Assembly: GCA_004020545.1 (NCBI GenBank)
Contig: SAQE01000020.1
Coordinates: 1-64,000 of the forward strand
Source of the DNA: Mesorhizobium sp.
GTDB lineage: Bacteria > Pseudomonadota > Alphaproteobacteria > Rhizobiales > Rhizobiaceae
Length of the DNA stretch: 64,000 nucleotides
Direction: 5' to 3'
The first letter of the stretch is position 1; each line of letters opens with the position of its first letter. The translations under genes were made by a program, and so were the position numbers. Below, in pieces: positions 7,737-15,864 of this stretch. The notes below the pieces were generated by a model. That model was given only the letters and a program-made list of their open reading frames with translations. It did not search any database and was not told the origin of the DNA.

Positions 7737-7822
7737 CAAGCGCGTCCGGGCAGAGATAAATTCTCGCGCCGGGCTCGACTACGGCCAACCCGGCGCCAGT
7801 TTTTTGCAGCATTCGGGATTCA

Positions 7823-8107
7823 ATGAACATGTCTGAATCAGAAGTCATGCCTCAGCCCCAACTGGACGTGCGCGCCATCCCGCCTGTGGAACGCCACGCT
7901 CGTATCTTCGGGATTGCCCGCGCGCTGGACGAAGGCGAATCGTTCGTCATCGTGAACGATCACGATCCGCGACCTTTGCGCTATCAGATGGAAACCAGGT
8001 ATCCGGGTCTGTTCTCCTGGGAATACCTGCAGCAAGGGCCGGAAATCTGGCGCGTGGAGATCAAAAAATTGCAGTCGCCCGGCTGCGATTGTTGCTGCGG
8101 CGGCTGA
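7823..8107 (+). CDS. Single-domain DUF2249 protein with Cys-rich tail
   Basis: 94 residues. Residues 13-82 are one DUF2249 domain (LDVRAIPPVERHARIFGIARALDEGESF, then the DPRPLRYQ and W-R-V segments). The last residues are PGCDCCCGG: four Cys within five positions, which could bind a metal or cluster. Tails of this kind occur on small DUF2249 proteins near denitrification genes, but their role is unknown to me. It is transcribed divergently from nnrR with an NnrR-type box about 95 nt upstream. The ATG at 7823 has only a weak ribosome site; Met3 (7829) is an alternative. Confidence 0.8.
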   Translation: MNMSESEVMPQPQLDVRAIPPVERHARIFGIARALDEGESFVIVNDHDPRPLRYQMETRYPGLFSWEYLQQGPEIWRVEIKKLQSPGCDCCCGG

Positions 8108-8580
8108 TGATCAAGTTCGATGCTCGACGGCCCGACCGACTGGCATGGGCCGGCGCGGGGCAGACGAGTCGAGGCGCCGGAAAGGAGCTGTGAGCGTGCC
8201 GACCGGTCGATGCCGGCGGCGCTTGCGAAGGCCGGCTGGTTCAAGTCCGGGCGTGTCAGGAGTAATTTTAAGCGCTCCCGGCGGTCGCTGCCTCCATCAT
8301 ACCGCCACTGCGCTAGACAGGAAAAATTTGCGCCAACGCCGCAAACACTCTATTTTTGGCGAAAATAAATCCAAAACTTTGTTTACAAAACATAATATCT
8401 GACGATTAAAATGCGCAATCGCAACAGTTTGTGCGCATTGTCGCGTTGCGGCAACGAAAGACTCCCGACACAGTACTGGCAGGAATCAGACTGTCCGGCG
8501 ACTGGAAGGCAGTGGTCGATAGGATGACAAGTGTAAGCAAGAAACGCAGCAGCGCATCTGGGCCAGTACCGTTTCCAGCC
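8108..8580. other. Non-coding gap with AT-rich promoter-like stretch and inverted repeat
   Basis: No credible gene. Bases 8346-8410 are clearly AT-richer than the surroundings (for example TTGTTTACAAAACATAATATC). They are followed by an inverted repeat ATGCGCA-N14-TGCGCAT (8411-8438). It probably holds the promoter and an operator for the molybdenum hydroxylase genes that begin at 8581. Confidence 0.4.
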
Positions 8581-9042
8581 ATGAGAATATCTTTGGAGGT
8601 TAACGGTCGGGCGGTGGAGGCGGAGGTTTCGGCCGTTTCGCGGTTGAGCGAGTTTCTTCGCCGTGTCCTTGGCCTGACAGGTGTCAAGGAAGGCTGTTGC
8701 GAAGGAGAGTGCGGAGCCTGCACCGTGCTGCTGGATGGCCAACCGGTCAACTCGTGCCTGATGCTGACGTTCCAGGCCGCGGGACACGAAGTCACCACCG
8801 TCGAGGGACTCGGCAGTGGTTTGCCAAATGCTTTCCTGCAGCTGGGCGCAGTGCAATGCGGTTACTGCACGCCGGGAGTACTGGTGGCAGCCGAGGGGCT
8901 CTTGTGCGCCAATCCAGATCCGGCCGAAGCCGAAATCCGCCATGCGCTGGCAGGCAATATCTGCCGCTGCACGGGTTTCGAGACCATTGTTCAGGCCGTT
9001 GCTGCCCGCGCTGCCGCCTGCCGCCGGGGAACTCGTCAATGA
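8581..9042 (+). CDS. Molybdenum hydroxylase (2Fe-2S) subunit
   Basis: About 153 residues, the usual length for the small subunit of xanthine dehydrogenase family enzymes. Two [2Fe-2S] sites are visible: the plant-ferredoxin type GCCEGECGACTVLLDG with a later NSC, and the alpha-helical type QCGYCTPG plus CRCTG. I start at the ATG at 8581, which gives MRISLEVNG, the normal N-terminus; the upstream in-frame ATG at 8431 would add 50 unlikely residues. The stop overlaps the start of the FAD subunit (ATGA). It passes electrons from the Mo site to FAD. Confidence 0.9.
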   Translation: MRISLEVNGRAVEAEVSAVSRLSEFLRRVLGLTGVKEGCCEGECGACTVLLDGQPVNSCLMLTFQAAGHEVTTVEGLGSGLPNAFLQLGAVQCGYCTPGVLVAAEGLLCANPDPAEAEIRHALAGNICRCTGFETIVQAVAARAAACRRGTRQ

Positions 9043-9908
9043 GCGAGCTCTCGGTCGCCACGCCGGGCGACATGGCGGAGCTGCGGGCGATGTTCGCCGC
9101 GGCGGCGGGGCCGATGAACTTCATCGCAGGCGGGACGGACATGCTGATCGCAGGCCGTCCGCTGCCCATGGGCGGGCTGCTGATCGACCTCTCTCGCGTA
9201 GCGGGCATGGCCTTCATCTGTGCCGATGATGGCGGCATCCGTATCGGTGGCGCCACGACCGTCGCGGCGATCGCCGCGGATCGCGGGCTCGCACTACGCC
9301 TGCCCGCCCTTGCCGAGGCTGCCGCGCAATGCGGGTCTGTTCAGATCCGCAACCGCGCCACCGTTGGCGGCAATATCGCAAATGCCGCACCGGCCGCCGA
9401 CCTTGTGCCCGTTTTGGTCGCAGCCAGAGCCCGGCTGGGGTGCATCGGACGTGACGGCGCATCGTGCGAGCTCGCAATCTGCGACTACACACCTGGTCGC
9501 GGACACCTGATCGCGGAAGTGATCCTGCCAAGGAACGGCCTCCTTCCGTACAGCGCTTTTGTCAAGCTCGGGCCTCGGCAGGACCTGAGCATCTCGCGTC
9601 TCAATATCGCGCTGTTGGCCGAATTTCAGGATGGCTGTTTTGGCGATGTGCGAATCGCCGCCGGAGCGTTGGGACCCCGTCCACTGCGCCTGCCTCTCGC
9701 GGAGGCGGCGCTTGCGGGCAAGGAACTGGCTCCCGCCACCCTGCGCGATTTTCTTTCGGCCCTGACCGCCGAGGTCGATGCGGCGATCCCGGGCCGGGGC
9801 TCGCAGACCTACAAGCGTCGCGCGATCGCCGGGCTGGGGCTCGACCTGGTTGCGCAAGCGCTGGGGCTGAGCCCGCGTGGGCAGCTTTTCGAGGAGGCGG
9901 CGCAATGA
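9039..9908 (+). CDS. Molybdenum hydroxylase FAD subunit
   Basis: 289 residues with the FAD_binding_5 and CO_deh_flav_C domains of xanthine dehydrogenase or CoxM-type medium subunits. FAD-binding motifs are FIAGGTDMLIAGR near residue 30 and IRNRATVGGNIANAAPAADL near residue 105. It lacks the extra 4Fe-4S insertion of 4-hydroxybenzoyl-CoA reductase beta subunits. It overlaps both neighbours by 4 bases (ATGA), so the three subunits are translationally coupled. Confidence 0.9.
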   Translation: MSELSVATPGDMAELRAMFAAAAGPMNFIAGGTDMLIAGRPLPMGGLLIDLSRVAGMAFICADDGGIRIGGATTVAAIAADRGLALRLPALAEAAAQCGSVQIRNRATVGGNIANAAPAADLVPVLVAARARLGCIGRDGASCELAICDYTPGRGHLIAEVILPRNGLLPYSAFVKLGPRQDLSISRLNIALLAEFQDGCFGDVRIAAGALGPRPLRLPLAEAALAGKELAPATLRDFLSALTAEVDAAIPGRGSQTYKRRAIAGLGLDLVAQALGLSPRGQLFEEAAQ

Positions 9909-12151
9909 ACCAGTTGTCCCGCCGCGTGCCGCTGGTTGACGGCGTCGCGAAAGTGACGGGTGCCTTGCGCTTCACCGCCGACCTTAATGTCGAAGACCTG
10001 CTGCACGGCGCGCTGGTGCTGAGCACCCATCCCCATGCTCGAGTCGCTCGTGTCGACACCACGGCCGCGTTGGCGGTCGAGGGGGTGCACGAGGTGTTCT
10101 GGCACGGCAACACGCCGGCCCACTTCTACAACAGCTCGATATGGTTTTCGGGACAGAAGGCGCTGGCGGACGAGCAGATGTTTCCGCAAATCGTGCGCCA
10201 CGTGGGCGATCGAGTGGCGGCGGTGGTTGCCGACACGGAAGAGATTGCACGCCATGCGGCACGGCTGATCGAGGTCGACTATGTGGACCTTCCTGCCATT
10301 TTCGATCCCGAAATCGCGCTTGGTCATGCGGGGCTGCCGCTGCGGGAGGACGATACCCCCACATTCCTGAACCCGGTAGCCGGCGAGGCCTTCGTGTGCG
10401 GCGATCCGGAGGCTGGCTTCGCCGCCGCCGATCTGATCGTCGAGACCCGCGTCACAACCCCGCGGAGTCATCATTGTGCCGTGGAGACCCATGCCTGTAT
10501 CGCCAGGCCCGAACCCGACGGTCGCATCCTGATCCTGTCGCCATGCCAGAGCGTCTTTGCCGTTCAGGCAGTCGTCTGCCAGGCGCTCAGCCTGATCCCT
10601 GAGAAGATAAGGGTGCAAAAGACCCCGATAGGCGGCTCGTTCGGGGGAAAGGCGGAGCCGATCCTCGACCCTCTGTGCGCCTTCTTCGCGCTGAAACTCG
10701 GCCGGCCGGTCATTGTTCGTTACGACCGGCATGAGACATTCGCGGCTACCCGCACGCGCTCCAGCGTCACGGGGCGGATGCGCATCGGGCTTAGTTCTGA
10801 CGGCCGAATCCTCGCACGCGAGACCGAGACGCTCGTCGACATCGGCGCCTACTGCACCGGCGGCAACTACCTGCCCGGTTCGATGCTTCAGCGACTGATG
10901 CGGCTCTATGAGGTTCCGGCAGAGCGCTATAGCGGCCGCGCGGTCTATACGAACACCGTACCGGCAGGCGCATTCCGCGGCTACGGCTCGCCGCAAATTC
11001 ACACCATAGCGGAAATCTCGCTGGATATAGCCGCCCGCCGGATGGGGATGGATCCGGTGGCACTGCGCCAAAGAAATCTCGTCGGTCCGGGCGCGATTGA
11101 ACCGTGGCAGGGGCTCGACCTTGGCAACGCCCGCGGTCGAGAGTGCCTGTCACGCGGGGCCGAGGCATTCGGCTGGCTCGAACGCCGGCAAAGGGGTGTC
11201 GGGCGGGGGCGATGGCGCCGCGGAGTTGGGCTTGCCGCGGCTACCCATATCAATGGCTGTTATCCGGGCTTCCATGAAGAAACCACGGCGTCATTGAGGC
11301 TATTGCCGGACGGGCGAGCCGAGCTCGTCTGCGCGCTCCACGATCTTGGTTGCGGGGCCGACACGACGCTGGCGCAGATTGCTGCCGAGACGCTGGGGTT
11401 GAAGGCATCCGATATCGTCATCGTTCCCGCCGATACCGATACCTGTCCCTACGATCTCGGCACGCGAGCCAGCCGGATGACCTATATTTGCGGGGAAGCC
11501 ATCCGTCGCGCCGGCGTTGCCCTTGCAACGTCGATCCGCGCAGCCGCCGGTCTGGAGCTGAACAGGCCGGCCGATGATCTTCATCTGGAAGCCGGCAATG
11601 TGCGTCGCCGGGATGACGCCGGCATCGCGCTTACGGACCTCGCCGCTCGCCTGGATAGCCGCGGGATCGAACTGCCGGCAGCAACCGAAAGCTATCGTGC
11701 CCAGGCCAATCCGGGCTCATATGCGGCGCATTTCGCGGAAGTCGAGGTCGATAGACTCACCGGCCGCGTACGGGTGACAGATTACCTCGCCGCTCACGAC
11801 GTCGGCCGGGCGATCAATCCGATGCTGGTGGAGGGCCAGATCCACGGCGGAATCCAGATCGGCATCGGCTATGCGCTCTACGAGGATGTCGCAATCGACC
11901 GCGCCACCGGCCGGATGCGCGGCGACAGTTTCAGCCGCTACACGCTGGCCAATGCGCCCGAGATGCCGCCGATACGCGTGCTGCTCGTCGAAGAAGGTGA
12001 GCCCACCGGCCCCTTCGGCGCCAAGGCCGTTGGAGAGATCGCGACGATCCCGGTGGCGGCGGCGGTGGTCAACGCCGTCAACAACGCCTTGGGCACCGAA
12101 CTCACGGAACTGCCGCTTTCGCCAGAGCGCGTCCTTGCGGCGATAGGCTAA
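9905..12151 (+). CDS. Molybdenum hydroxylase catalytic (molybdopterin) subunit
   Basis: 748 residues, the full length for the large subunit of xanthine dehydrogenase family enzymes. Mo-pterin motifs are present: IGGSFGGKAEP, the AFRGYGSPQ loop (XDH/hydroxybenzoyl-CoA-reductase style rather than the CoxL AYRCSFR), CGADTTLAQI, and GPFGAKAVGE with the catalytic-type Glu near the C-terminus. The substrate cannot be read from sequence; purine-, aromatic- or N-heterocycle-oxidising enzymes share this layout. mog/moaB follows on the opposite strand. No XdhC-like chaperone is adjacent. Confidence 0.9.
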   Translation: MNQLSRRVPLVDGVAKVTGALRFTADLNVEDLLHGALVLSTHPHARVARVDTTAALAVEGVHEVFWHGNTPAHFYNSSIWFSGQKALADEQMFPQIVRHVGDRVAAVVADTEEIARHAARLIEVDYVDLPAIFDPEIALGHAGLPLREDDTPTFLNPVAGEAFVCGDPEAGFAAADLIVETRVTTPRSHHCAVETHACIARPEPDGRILILSPCQSVFAVQAVVCQALSLIPEKIRVQKTPIGGSFGGKAEPILDPLCAFFALKLGRPVIVRYDRHETFAATRTRSSVTGRMRIGLSSDGRILARETETLVDIGAYCTGGNYLPGSMLQRLMRLYEVPAERYSGRAVYTNTVPAGAFRGYGSPQIHTIAEISLDIAARRMGMDPVALRQRNLVGPGAIEPWQGLDLGNARGRECLSRGAEAFGWLERRQRGVGRGRWRRGVGLAAATHINGCYPGFHEETTASLRLLPDGRAELVCALHDLGCGADTTLAQIAAETLGLKASDIVIVPADTDTCPYDLGTRASRMTYICGEAIRRAGVALATSIRAAAGLELNRPADDLHLEAGNVRRRDDAGIALTDLAARLDSRGIELPAATESYRAQANPGSYAAHFAEVEVDRLTGRVRVTDYLAAHDVGRAINPMLVEGQIHGGIQIGIGYALYEDVAIDRATGRMRGDSFSRYTLANAPEMPPIRVLLVEEGEPTGPFGAKAVGEIATIPVAAAVVNAVNNALGTELTELPLSPERVLAAIG

Positions 12152-12254
12152 TGCGTGTTGCCCAAAAGTGCGCAGCGGTTTTGGGGGAACGACATGCATC
12201 AAACAAAGACTTGAAAGCGCATCGCCTGAATTCGTTTCAGCGCGACGCGCTTTA
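12152..12254. repeat. Second family of rhizobial mosaic repeat
   Basis: Starts GCGTGTTGCCCAAAAGTGCGCAGCGG, contains ACGACATGCAT and a linker CAAACAAAGACTTG, and ends in a palindrome AAAGCGCATCGCCTGAA ... TTCAGCGCGACGCGCTTT. This composite is familiar from intergenic spacers of rhizobial genomes and differs from the AGAGC...GCTCT family elsewhere in the window. It separates convergent xdh and mog genes. Confidence 0.7.
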
Positions 12255-12289
12255 AGGACGGGAGCGATTGCGCCGGATCGTGAGGCGGA

Positions 12290-12796
12290 TCATCCCAAAA
12301 CAGAAGAATCCACCTGGATCCGGCCCGCGCCGATGAGTTCGAGGCAGTAAGGCACGGCGGGAAAGACAGCGTCGAGGCACACGTCGATGGAGGCCGGTTT
12401 TCCGGGCAGGTTTATGATCAGCGAGCGGCCGCGCACCCCTGCGGTCTGACGTGAAAGGATCGCCGTGCGCACATGCTGCAGGCTTGCCTGCCGCATGAGC
12501 TCGCCGAATCCGGGCAACTCCTTGGTGATCACCTGCCGCATGGCTTCCGGCGAGAGGTCCCTCGGGGAGGGACCGGTTCCACCTGTTGTCAGGATCAGGT
12601 CGGCGCCTGCCTGGTCGCAAAGCTCGACGAGCACGTCGCGGACGCTCTCCAGGCCGTCGGGGACGATGCGGCGAACAAAATCGCAGGGCTCCGCCAGGAC
12701 ACCACGGAGCCAGCGCTCGATTGCCGGTCCGCCAAGATCCTCGTATTCGCCGCGGCTTGCACGGTCGGAGATGGTCACGATCGCAATCCGGGTCAT
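12290..12796 (-). CDS. Molybdopterin adenylyltransferase-family protein (Mog/MoaB)
   Basis: 168 residues of the MoCF-biosynth fold. Motifs are TISDRASRGEYEDLGGP at the N-terminus, LTTGGTGPSPRDLSPEA (pterin/nucleotide site) and the GVRGRSLIINLPGKP loop. It activates molybdopterin with AMP before Mo insertion, a step required by both the nitrate reductase and the xanthine dehydrogenase-like enzyme nearby. The ATG at 12796 begins 5 nt after the ubiV stop, so it is the last gene of the DUF6455-ubiTUV operon. The same neighbourhood of moaB with ubiTUV is known from the Pseudomonas nitrate-respiration region. Confidence 0.88.
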   Translation of the reverse strand: MTRIAIVTISDRASRGEYEDLGGPAIERWLRGVLAEPCDFVRRIVPDGLESVRDVLVELCDQAGADLILTTGGTGPSPRDLSPEAMRQVITKELPGFGELMRQASLQHVRTAILSRQTAGVRGRSLIINLPGKPASIDVCLDAVFPAVPYCLELIGAGRIQVDSSVLG

Positions 12797-12801
12797 TGCC
12801 G

Positions 12802-13701
12802 TCAGGCCGTCGCGGTTACCTGCCAGCCGGGCCTGGCATGAGCGTACCCGTCGACCAGGATGCCAGGCAGATCGAGGCACGAAAGGGCGAAGCGGGCATC
12901 CTTGGGCTCCTCTTTGCCGTCGGCAAGCCGTCTATATATCCTCGCTACCTCCACCATGTCGCATGTCTGGGGGGACAAACGCAGGCGCCTGACGCCCTTG
13001 GCGGCGAGTGCGGCAGGGGCGGGGCAGAAAGCCTGCACCTGATTGGAAAGGGTCTGTACACCGTTGACGGCGAGGAATTGCTGGTCGTCGAGCGTATCGA
13101 CCGAGAGACCATCGGGATCCTTTTCGCAGGTGAACTGGCATGAATCCTTATGAAGGCCGTGGATCCGAGCGTGATAACACCGTCCGGAAAGGGCGAGCGG
13201 CAACCGCCCGAACGCAAAAATCTCGAACTCGGCCTCCGGACATTTCAAGGACATGACGCCGATCGCCGCAAACGACAATTCCACGGGCGGGCATATTGTC
13301 TGAGCGCCGAGCTGGATCAGGAATTTCGCGGAAGCCTCGTTGTAGACGTTCAGGAACGGACCCGTGACGAAGGGTTTGCCGGAACGTGACGGCAGGCCGG
13401 ACACGTCGTTGATCTCGACCAGCCTGTCGTCTGCGCAAAGATCCTCGACGCTTCTGCGTTCCCGCACGGTTGCCGGCGCCGCCAGTGTGGACAGCACCAC
13501 CTGTTTGCCGCCGCGCTCCAGCCGTTCGATGATCGCCGGCCATGCGGGATCCGAAAACGGCATCCGCTTTCCGCAGACGACTTCACCGAGGTGAACGCGC
13601 TCGATCGGGGCCTCGTCCGCTATCCTGCGGTAGAAATCCAGGAGACGGTCGGGGGGCCAGTGGAAGAAGACAGGTCCAAGCGTCAGCGCGATTTCGGACA
13701 C
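12802..13701 (-). CDS. ubiV: UbiV, U32-family Fe-S protein for O2-independent ubiquinone hydroxylation
   Basis: 299 residues, the normal UbiV length. The four Cys of the [4Fe-4S] site are in place: GEVVCGKR near residue 43, then C-X12-C-X3-C in GRCYHARIHGLHKDSCQFTCEKD. With UbiU it forms a heterodimer that hydroxylates ubiquinone intermediates without oxygen; UbiT is the lipid-binding partner (shown in E. coli and Pseudomonas). It lies 3 nt downstream of ubiU in the same operon. It supports quinone supply during denitrification. Confidence 0.93.
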   Translation of the reverse strand: MSEIALTLGPVFFHWPPDRLLDFYRRIADEAPIERVHLGEVVCGKRMPFSDPAWPAIIERLERGGKQVVLSTLAAPATVRERRSVEDLCADDRLVEINDVSGLPSRSGKPFVTGPFLNVYNEASAKFLIQLGAQTICPPVELSFAAIGVMSLKCPEAEFEIFAFGRLPLALSGRCYHARIHGLHKDSCQFTCEKDPDGLSVDTLDDQQFLAVNGVQTLSNQVQAFCPAPAALAAKGVRRLRLSPQTCDMVEVARIYRRLADGKEEPKDARFALSCLDLPGILVDGYAHARPGWQVTATA

Positions 13702-13704
13702 CGG

Positions 13705-14703
13705 CTATCTCCATTTCTTCTCGTAGGCTCCCGCCGTCTGCCGAGCCCCTTCCGACTGGCCGGCGAGAAGCCGGTCGACGTCAATGGCGTCGCCGCCCTT
13801 CTCGACCGCGTCGACGGCTTTTCTGAAGGCGCGCACGACCTCGCTTACGTAGCCTTTGCCGCGCTGGCGCCCTTCGATTTTCAGTGCAGTCACCCCGGCG
13901 GCCTTCAAGCCTGAAATCATGCCGCCGGCGTTCAGGCTGACGGGATCCTCAAACAGATGGGACGTCTTGCCGTCGGCTTTGAATTTGCCCTTGCAGAGAG
14001 TAGGATAACCCACCGGCTGGCCGCGCTCATATCGATCGATCGTGAAGCCCGACAGCCGCGCTGTTGTGCCGCTCGGCTCTTCGTCATAGCTCACCATCTC
14101 AGGTGGCGAGCAGACACCGTTGAGATTCGGCGATTTGCCCGTCGCATATGAAGAGAGATAGCAGCGACCCTCGATCATCACGCAAAGACCGCCGAAAACG
14201 AAGGCTTCGGTTTCGACGTCGATCGCGCGGTTCAGCGCGGTTATCTCCTGAAGTGACAGAACCCTTGGAAGCACGACGCGGCGAATGCCGAACTGAGCCG
14301 CATAGAACCCGATCGCTTCCGGCGTCGCCGCAGCAGCCTGCACCGACAGATGAAGACGGATTTGCTTGTGGTTCCTTGCCACATGATCGAGGACGGCGAA
14401 GTCCGCGGCTATGATGGCATCTGCGCCGCTTTCGGCCGCCGAGTCCGCTGCCTTCTTCCAGGTGTCGACATCGTCGACACGCGCGAAGGTATTGATTGCG
14501 ACCAGAACCTTGCTGCCGTGGTCGTGCGCGAAGCGCACTCCCTCGGCCAGCTCGTCCCGGGAGAAGTTGAGCCCGGGAAAGTTGCGAGCGTTCGTTTCAT
14601 CACGAAATCCGCAATAAACCGCGTCCGCGCCCGCCTGGACGGCTGCCCTCAACGTAGCAGGGGTTCCGGCCGGGCAGACAAGTTCCATGCGCGTCATCGT
14701 CAT
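13705..14703 (-). CDS. ubiU: UbiU, U32-family Fe-S protein for O2-independent ubiquinone hydroxylation
   Basis: 332 residues. N-terminal MELVCPAGTPATLRAAVQAGADAVYCG is the U32 signature. The Fe-S Cys set FGGLCVMIEGRCYLSSY, LNGVCSPP and YPTLCKGKF is present. Partner of UbiV in anaerobic ubiquinone synthesis. The ATG at 14703 overlaps the ubiT stop by 4 bases (GGAAAG upstream), so the pair is translationally coupled. Confidence 0.93.
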   Translation of the reverse strand: MTMTRMELVCPAGTPATLRAAVQAGADAVYCGFRDETNARNFPGLNFSRDELAEGVRFAHDHGSKVLVAINTFARVDDVDTWKKAADSAAESGADAIIAADFAVLDHVARNHKQIRLHLSVQAAAATPEAIGFYAAQFGIRRVVLPRVLSLQEITALNRAIDVETEAFVFGGLCVMIEGRCYLSSYATGKSPNLNGVCSPPEMVSYDEEPSGTTARLSGFTIDRYERGQPVGYPTLCKGKFKADGKTSHLFEDPVSLNAGGMISGLKAAGVTALKIEGRQRGKGYVSEVVRAFRKAVDAVEKGGDAIDVDRLLAGQSEGARQTAGAYEKKWR

Positions 14704-15245
14704 GCTTTCCGCGCCTCGCTGGGGTTATTTTCGGCCAATCGGCGGGCGACGCCCAGGGCGCCAAGGACACCCGTATCGACACAGCGGGCAAGGCTGCCGC
14801 GCAGTCCGAGCAGGTCCGCCGGACGAAGCTCGGCATCCTCTATCGTGTTCCTGAGGGCGAGCACCGCTTCCGTGCGCCCGCTTATCGAGATGATGCGGCT
14901 GAAGAACATCGCATCGCCGTCAAGCGTGCCGTCAAGCAGGCCCAACAGGGTCAAAAGCGGCCCTTTGATCAGCACGTCCGATTGAGCAGCTTCATCCTTG
15001 CTCACGACGCGGACACTGGATCGTTGTCCGTCCGGGACCACGCGGAATGCGAATGCGAGGTCCACGGGATCGATGACGAAGCAGGCCGACCGGTATTCGC
15101 CCAGGCGCTCGAAAAGACCGGGGCGCCGTCCGGCAAGCGCGCGCAAGGACAATGTCAGCAACGGACCGAGCGGCAACCCTGCGACTGTCGGAAACAGGTG
15201 GCGAACAAATCCTGGCAACATTGGCTCGGCGTTTAGCGGCCGCAT
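14700..15245 (-). CDS. ubiT: UbiT, SCP2-domain lipid carrier for anaerobic ubiquinone synthesis
   Basis: About 181 residues with an SCP2 sterol-carrier-like domain (residues about 35-140: DLAFAFRVVPDG ... DVLIKGPLLTLLGLLDGTLDGDAMFFSRIISISGRTEAVLALRN in segments). UbiT binds the isoprenoid quinone precursors that UbiU/UbiV modify. The start is ATG 15245; a TTG two codons earlier (15251) is possible. First of the coupled ubiT-ubiU-ubiV set, 50 nt after the DUF6455 gene. Confidence 0.9.
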   Translation of the reverse strand: MRPLNAEPMLPGFVRHLFPTVAGLPLGPLLTLSLRALAGRRPGLFERLGEYRSACFVIDPVDLAFAFRVVPDGQRSSVRVVSKDEAAQSDVLIKGPLLTLLGLLDGTLDGDAMFFSRIISISGRTEAVLALRNTIEDAELRPADLLGLRGSLARCVDTGVLGALGVARRLAENNPSEARKA

Positions 15246-15295
15246 CTTCAAGCGCTGTCCGTTCTATGTCCGATCATGAAGGTTTATGCGGCCAG

Positions 15296-15718
15296 CTAGG
15301 CGTCGCATTTCTTGCCGAGCAGCTTCGAAAAATTATCTGCGTTGGGGCAGAAATCGCGATAGTGGCTTTCGAAATCGAAGGCCTCCATATGATCGTGACA
15401 TCTGCGGCGATGGGGGCATGCGATGCAGGTTCGGGACATGAAACGGTCACGCGCGAATTCCAGCGTTTGGAAGTCGTCGGGATCGATCCCGACCGAAAGC
15501 ATCGCCAAAGTGAGGAAATCCTCGGCGGCATAAGGCAGATGCATGGCCTCATCGAATTCGCTGGGCGACATGCCGATGTCGTTCAGCATACCCGTGCATT
15601 CCTTCGGACCAAGCGCCCAGAATTCCCGTCTCGCTGCCCTGCTTCGTCCGCGGTCCTTGAAAAAGGAGATTGCCGACCGGCATGTTTCAAGGGTGCCGTT
15701 GATTAGATTATTGGCCAT
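15296..15718 (-). CDS. DUF6455 protein with C-terminal Cys cluster
   Basis: About 140 residues. The last 45 residues carry CIACPHRRRCHDHMEAFDFESHYRDFCPNADNF in pieces: CxxC, a further Cys and FCPNA, the pattern of DUF6455 proteins, and a plausible metal or Fe-S site. I prefer the ATG at 15718 because the shared NnrR-type box predicts a transcript start near 15767, which is downstream of the in-frame ATG at 15778; a GGGAAG lies before 15718. It is the first gene of the operon leading into ubiTUV and mog, so a role in anaerobic quinone or Fe-S metabolism is inferred only. Confidence 0.75.
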   Translation of the reverse strand: MANNLINGTLETCRSAISFFKDRGRSRAARREFWALGPKECTGMLNDIGMSPSEFDEAMHLPYAAEDFLTLAMLSVGIDPDDFQTLEFARDRFMSRTCIACPHRRRCHDHMEAFDFESHYRDFCPNADNFSKLLGKKCDA

Positions 15719-15800
15719 TCTGAACGTCTTCCCGATATCGACCAGCCCCTCAGGCGGGCGGACCACTAAATCAACCATATCGAGCGGAAACGATCCCTTC

Positions 15801-15816
15801 TTTGACCTAGCGCAAA
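15801..15816. promoter_or_regulatory. NnrR-type box in the divergent ubi promoter
   Basis: TTTGAC-CTAG-CGCAAA. At -41.5 spacing it would give starts near 15850 for the ubiD-like gene (leader 13-28 nt) and near 15767 for DUF6455-ubiTUV-mog (leader about 48 nt to the ATG at 15718). Both distances are realistic, so one site may drive both arms. Confidence 0.65.
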
Positions 15817-15864
15817 GTTTTCGGGCGGCCGCCGTGTGAGAAGAATGTCGCCGACGGACCGGTC

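Noticed and set aside
8327-8345. TTTGCG-N7-CGCAAA before the molybdenum hydroxylase genes
   Set aside because: The half sites match the NnrR-type box but the spacer is 7 instead of 4, which would put them on different helix faces.
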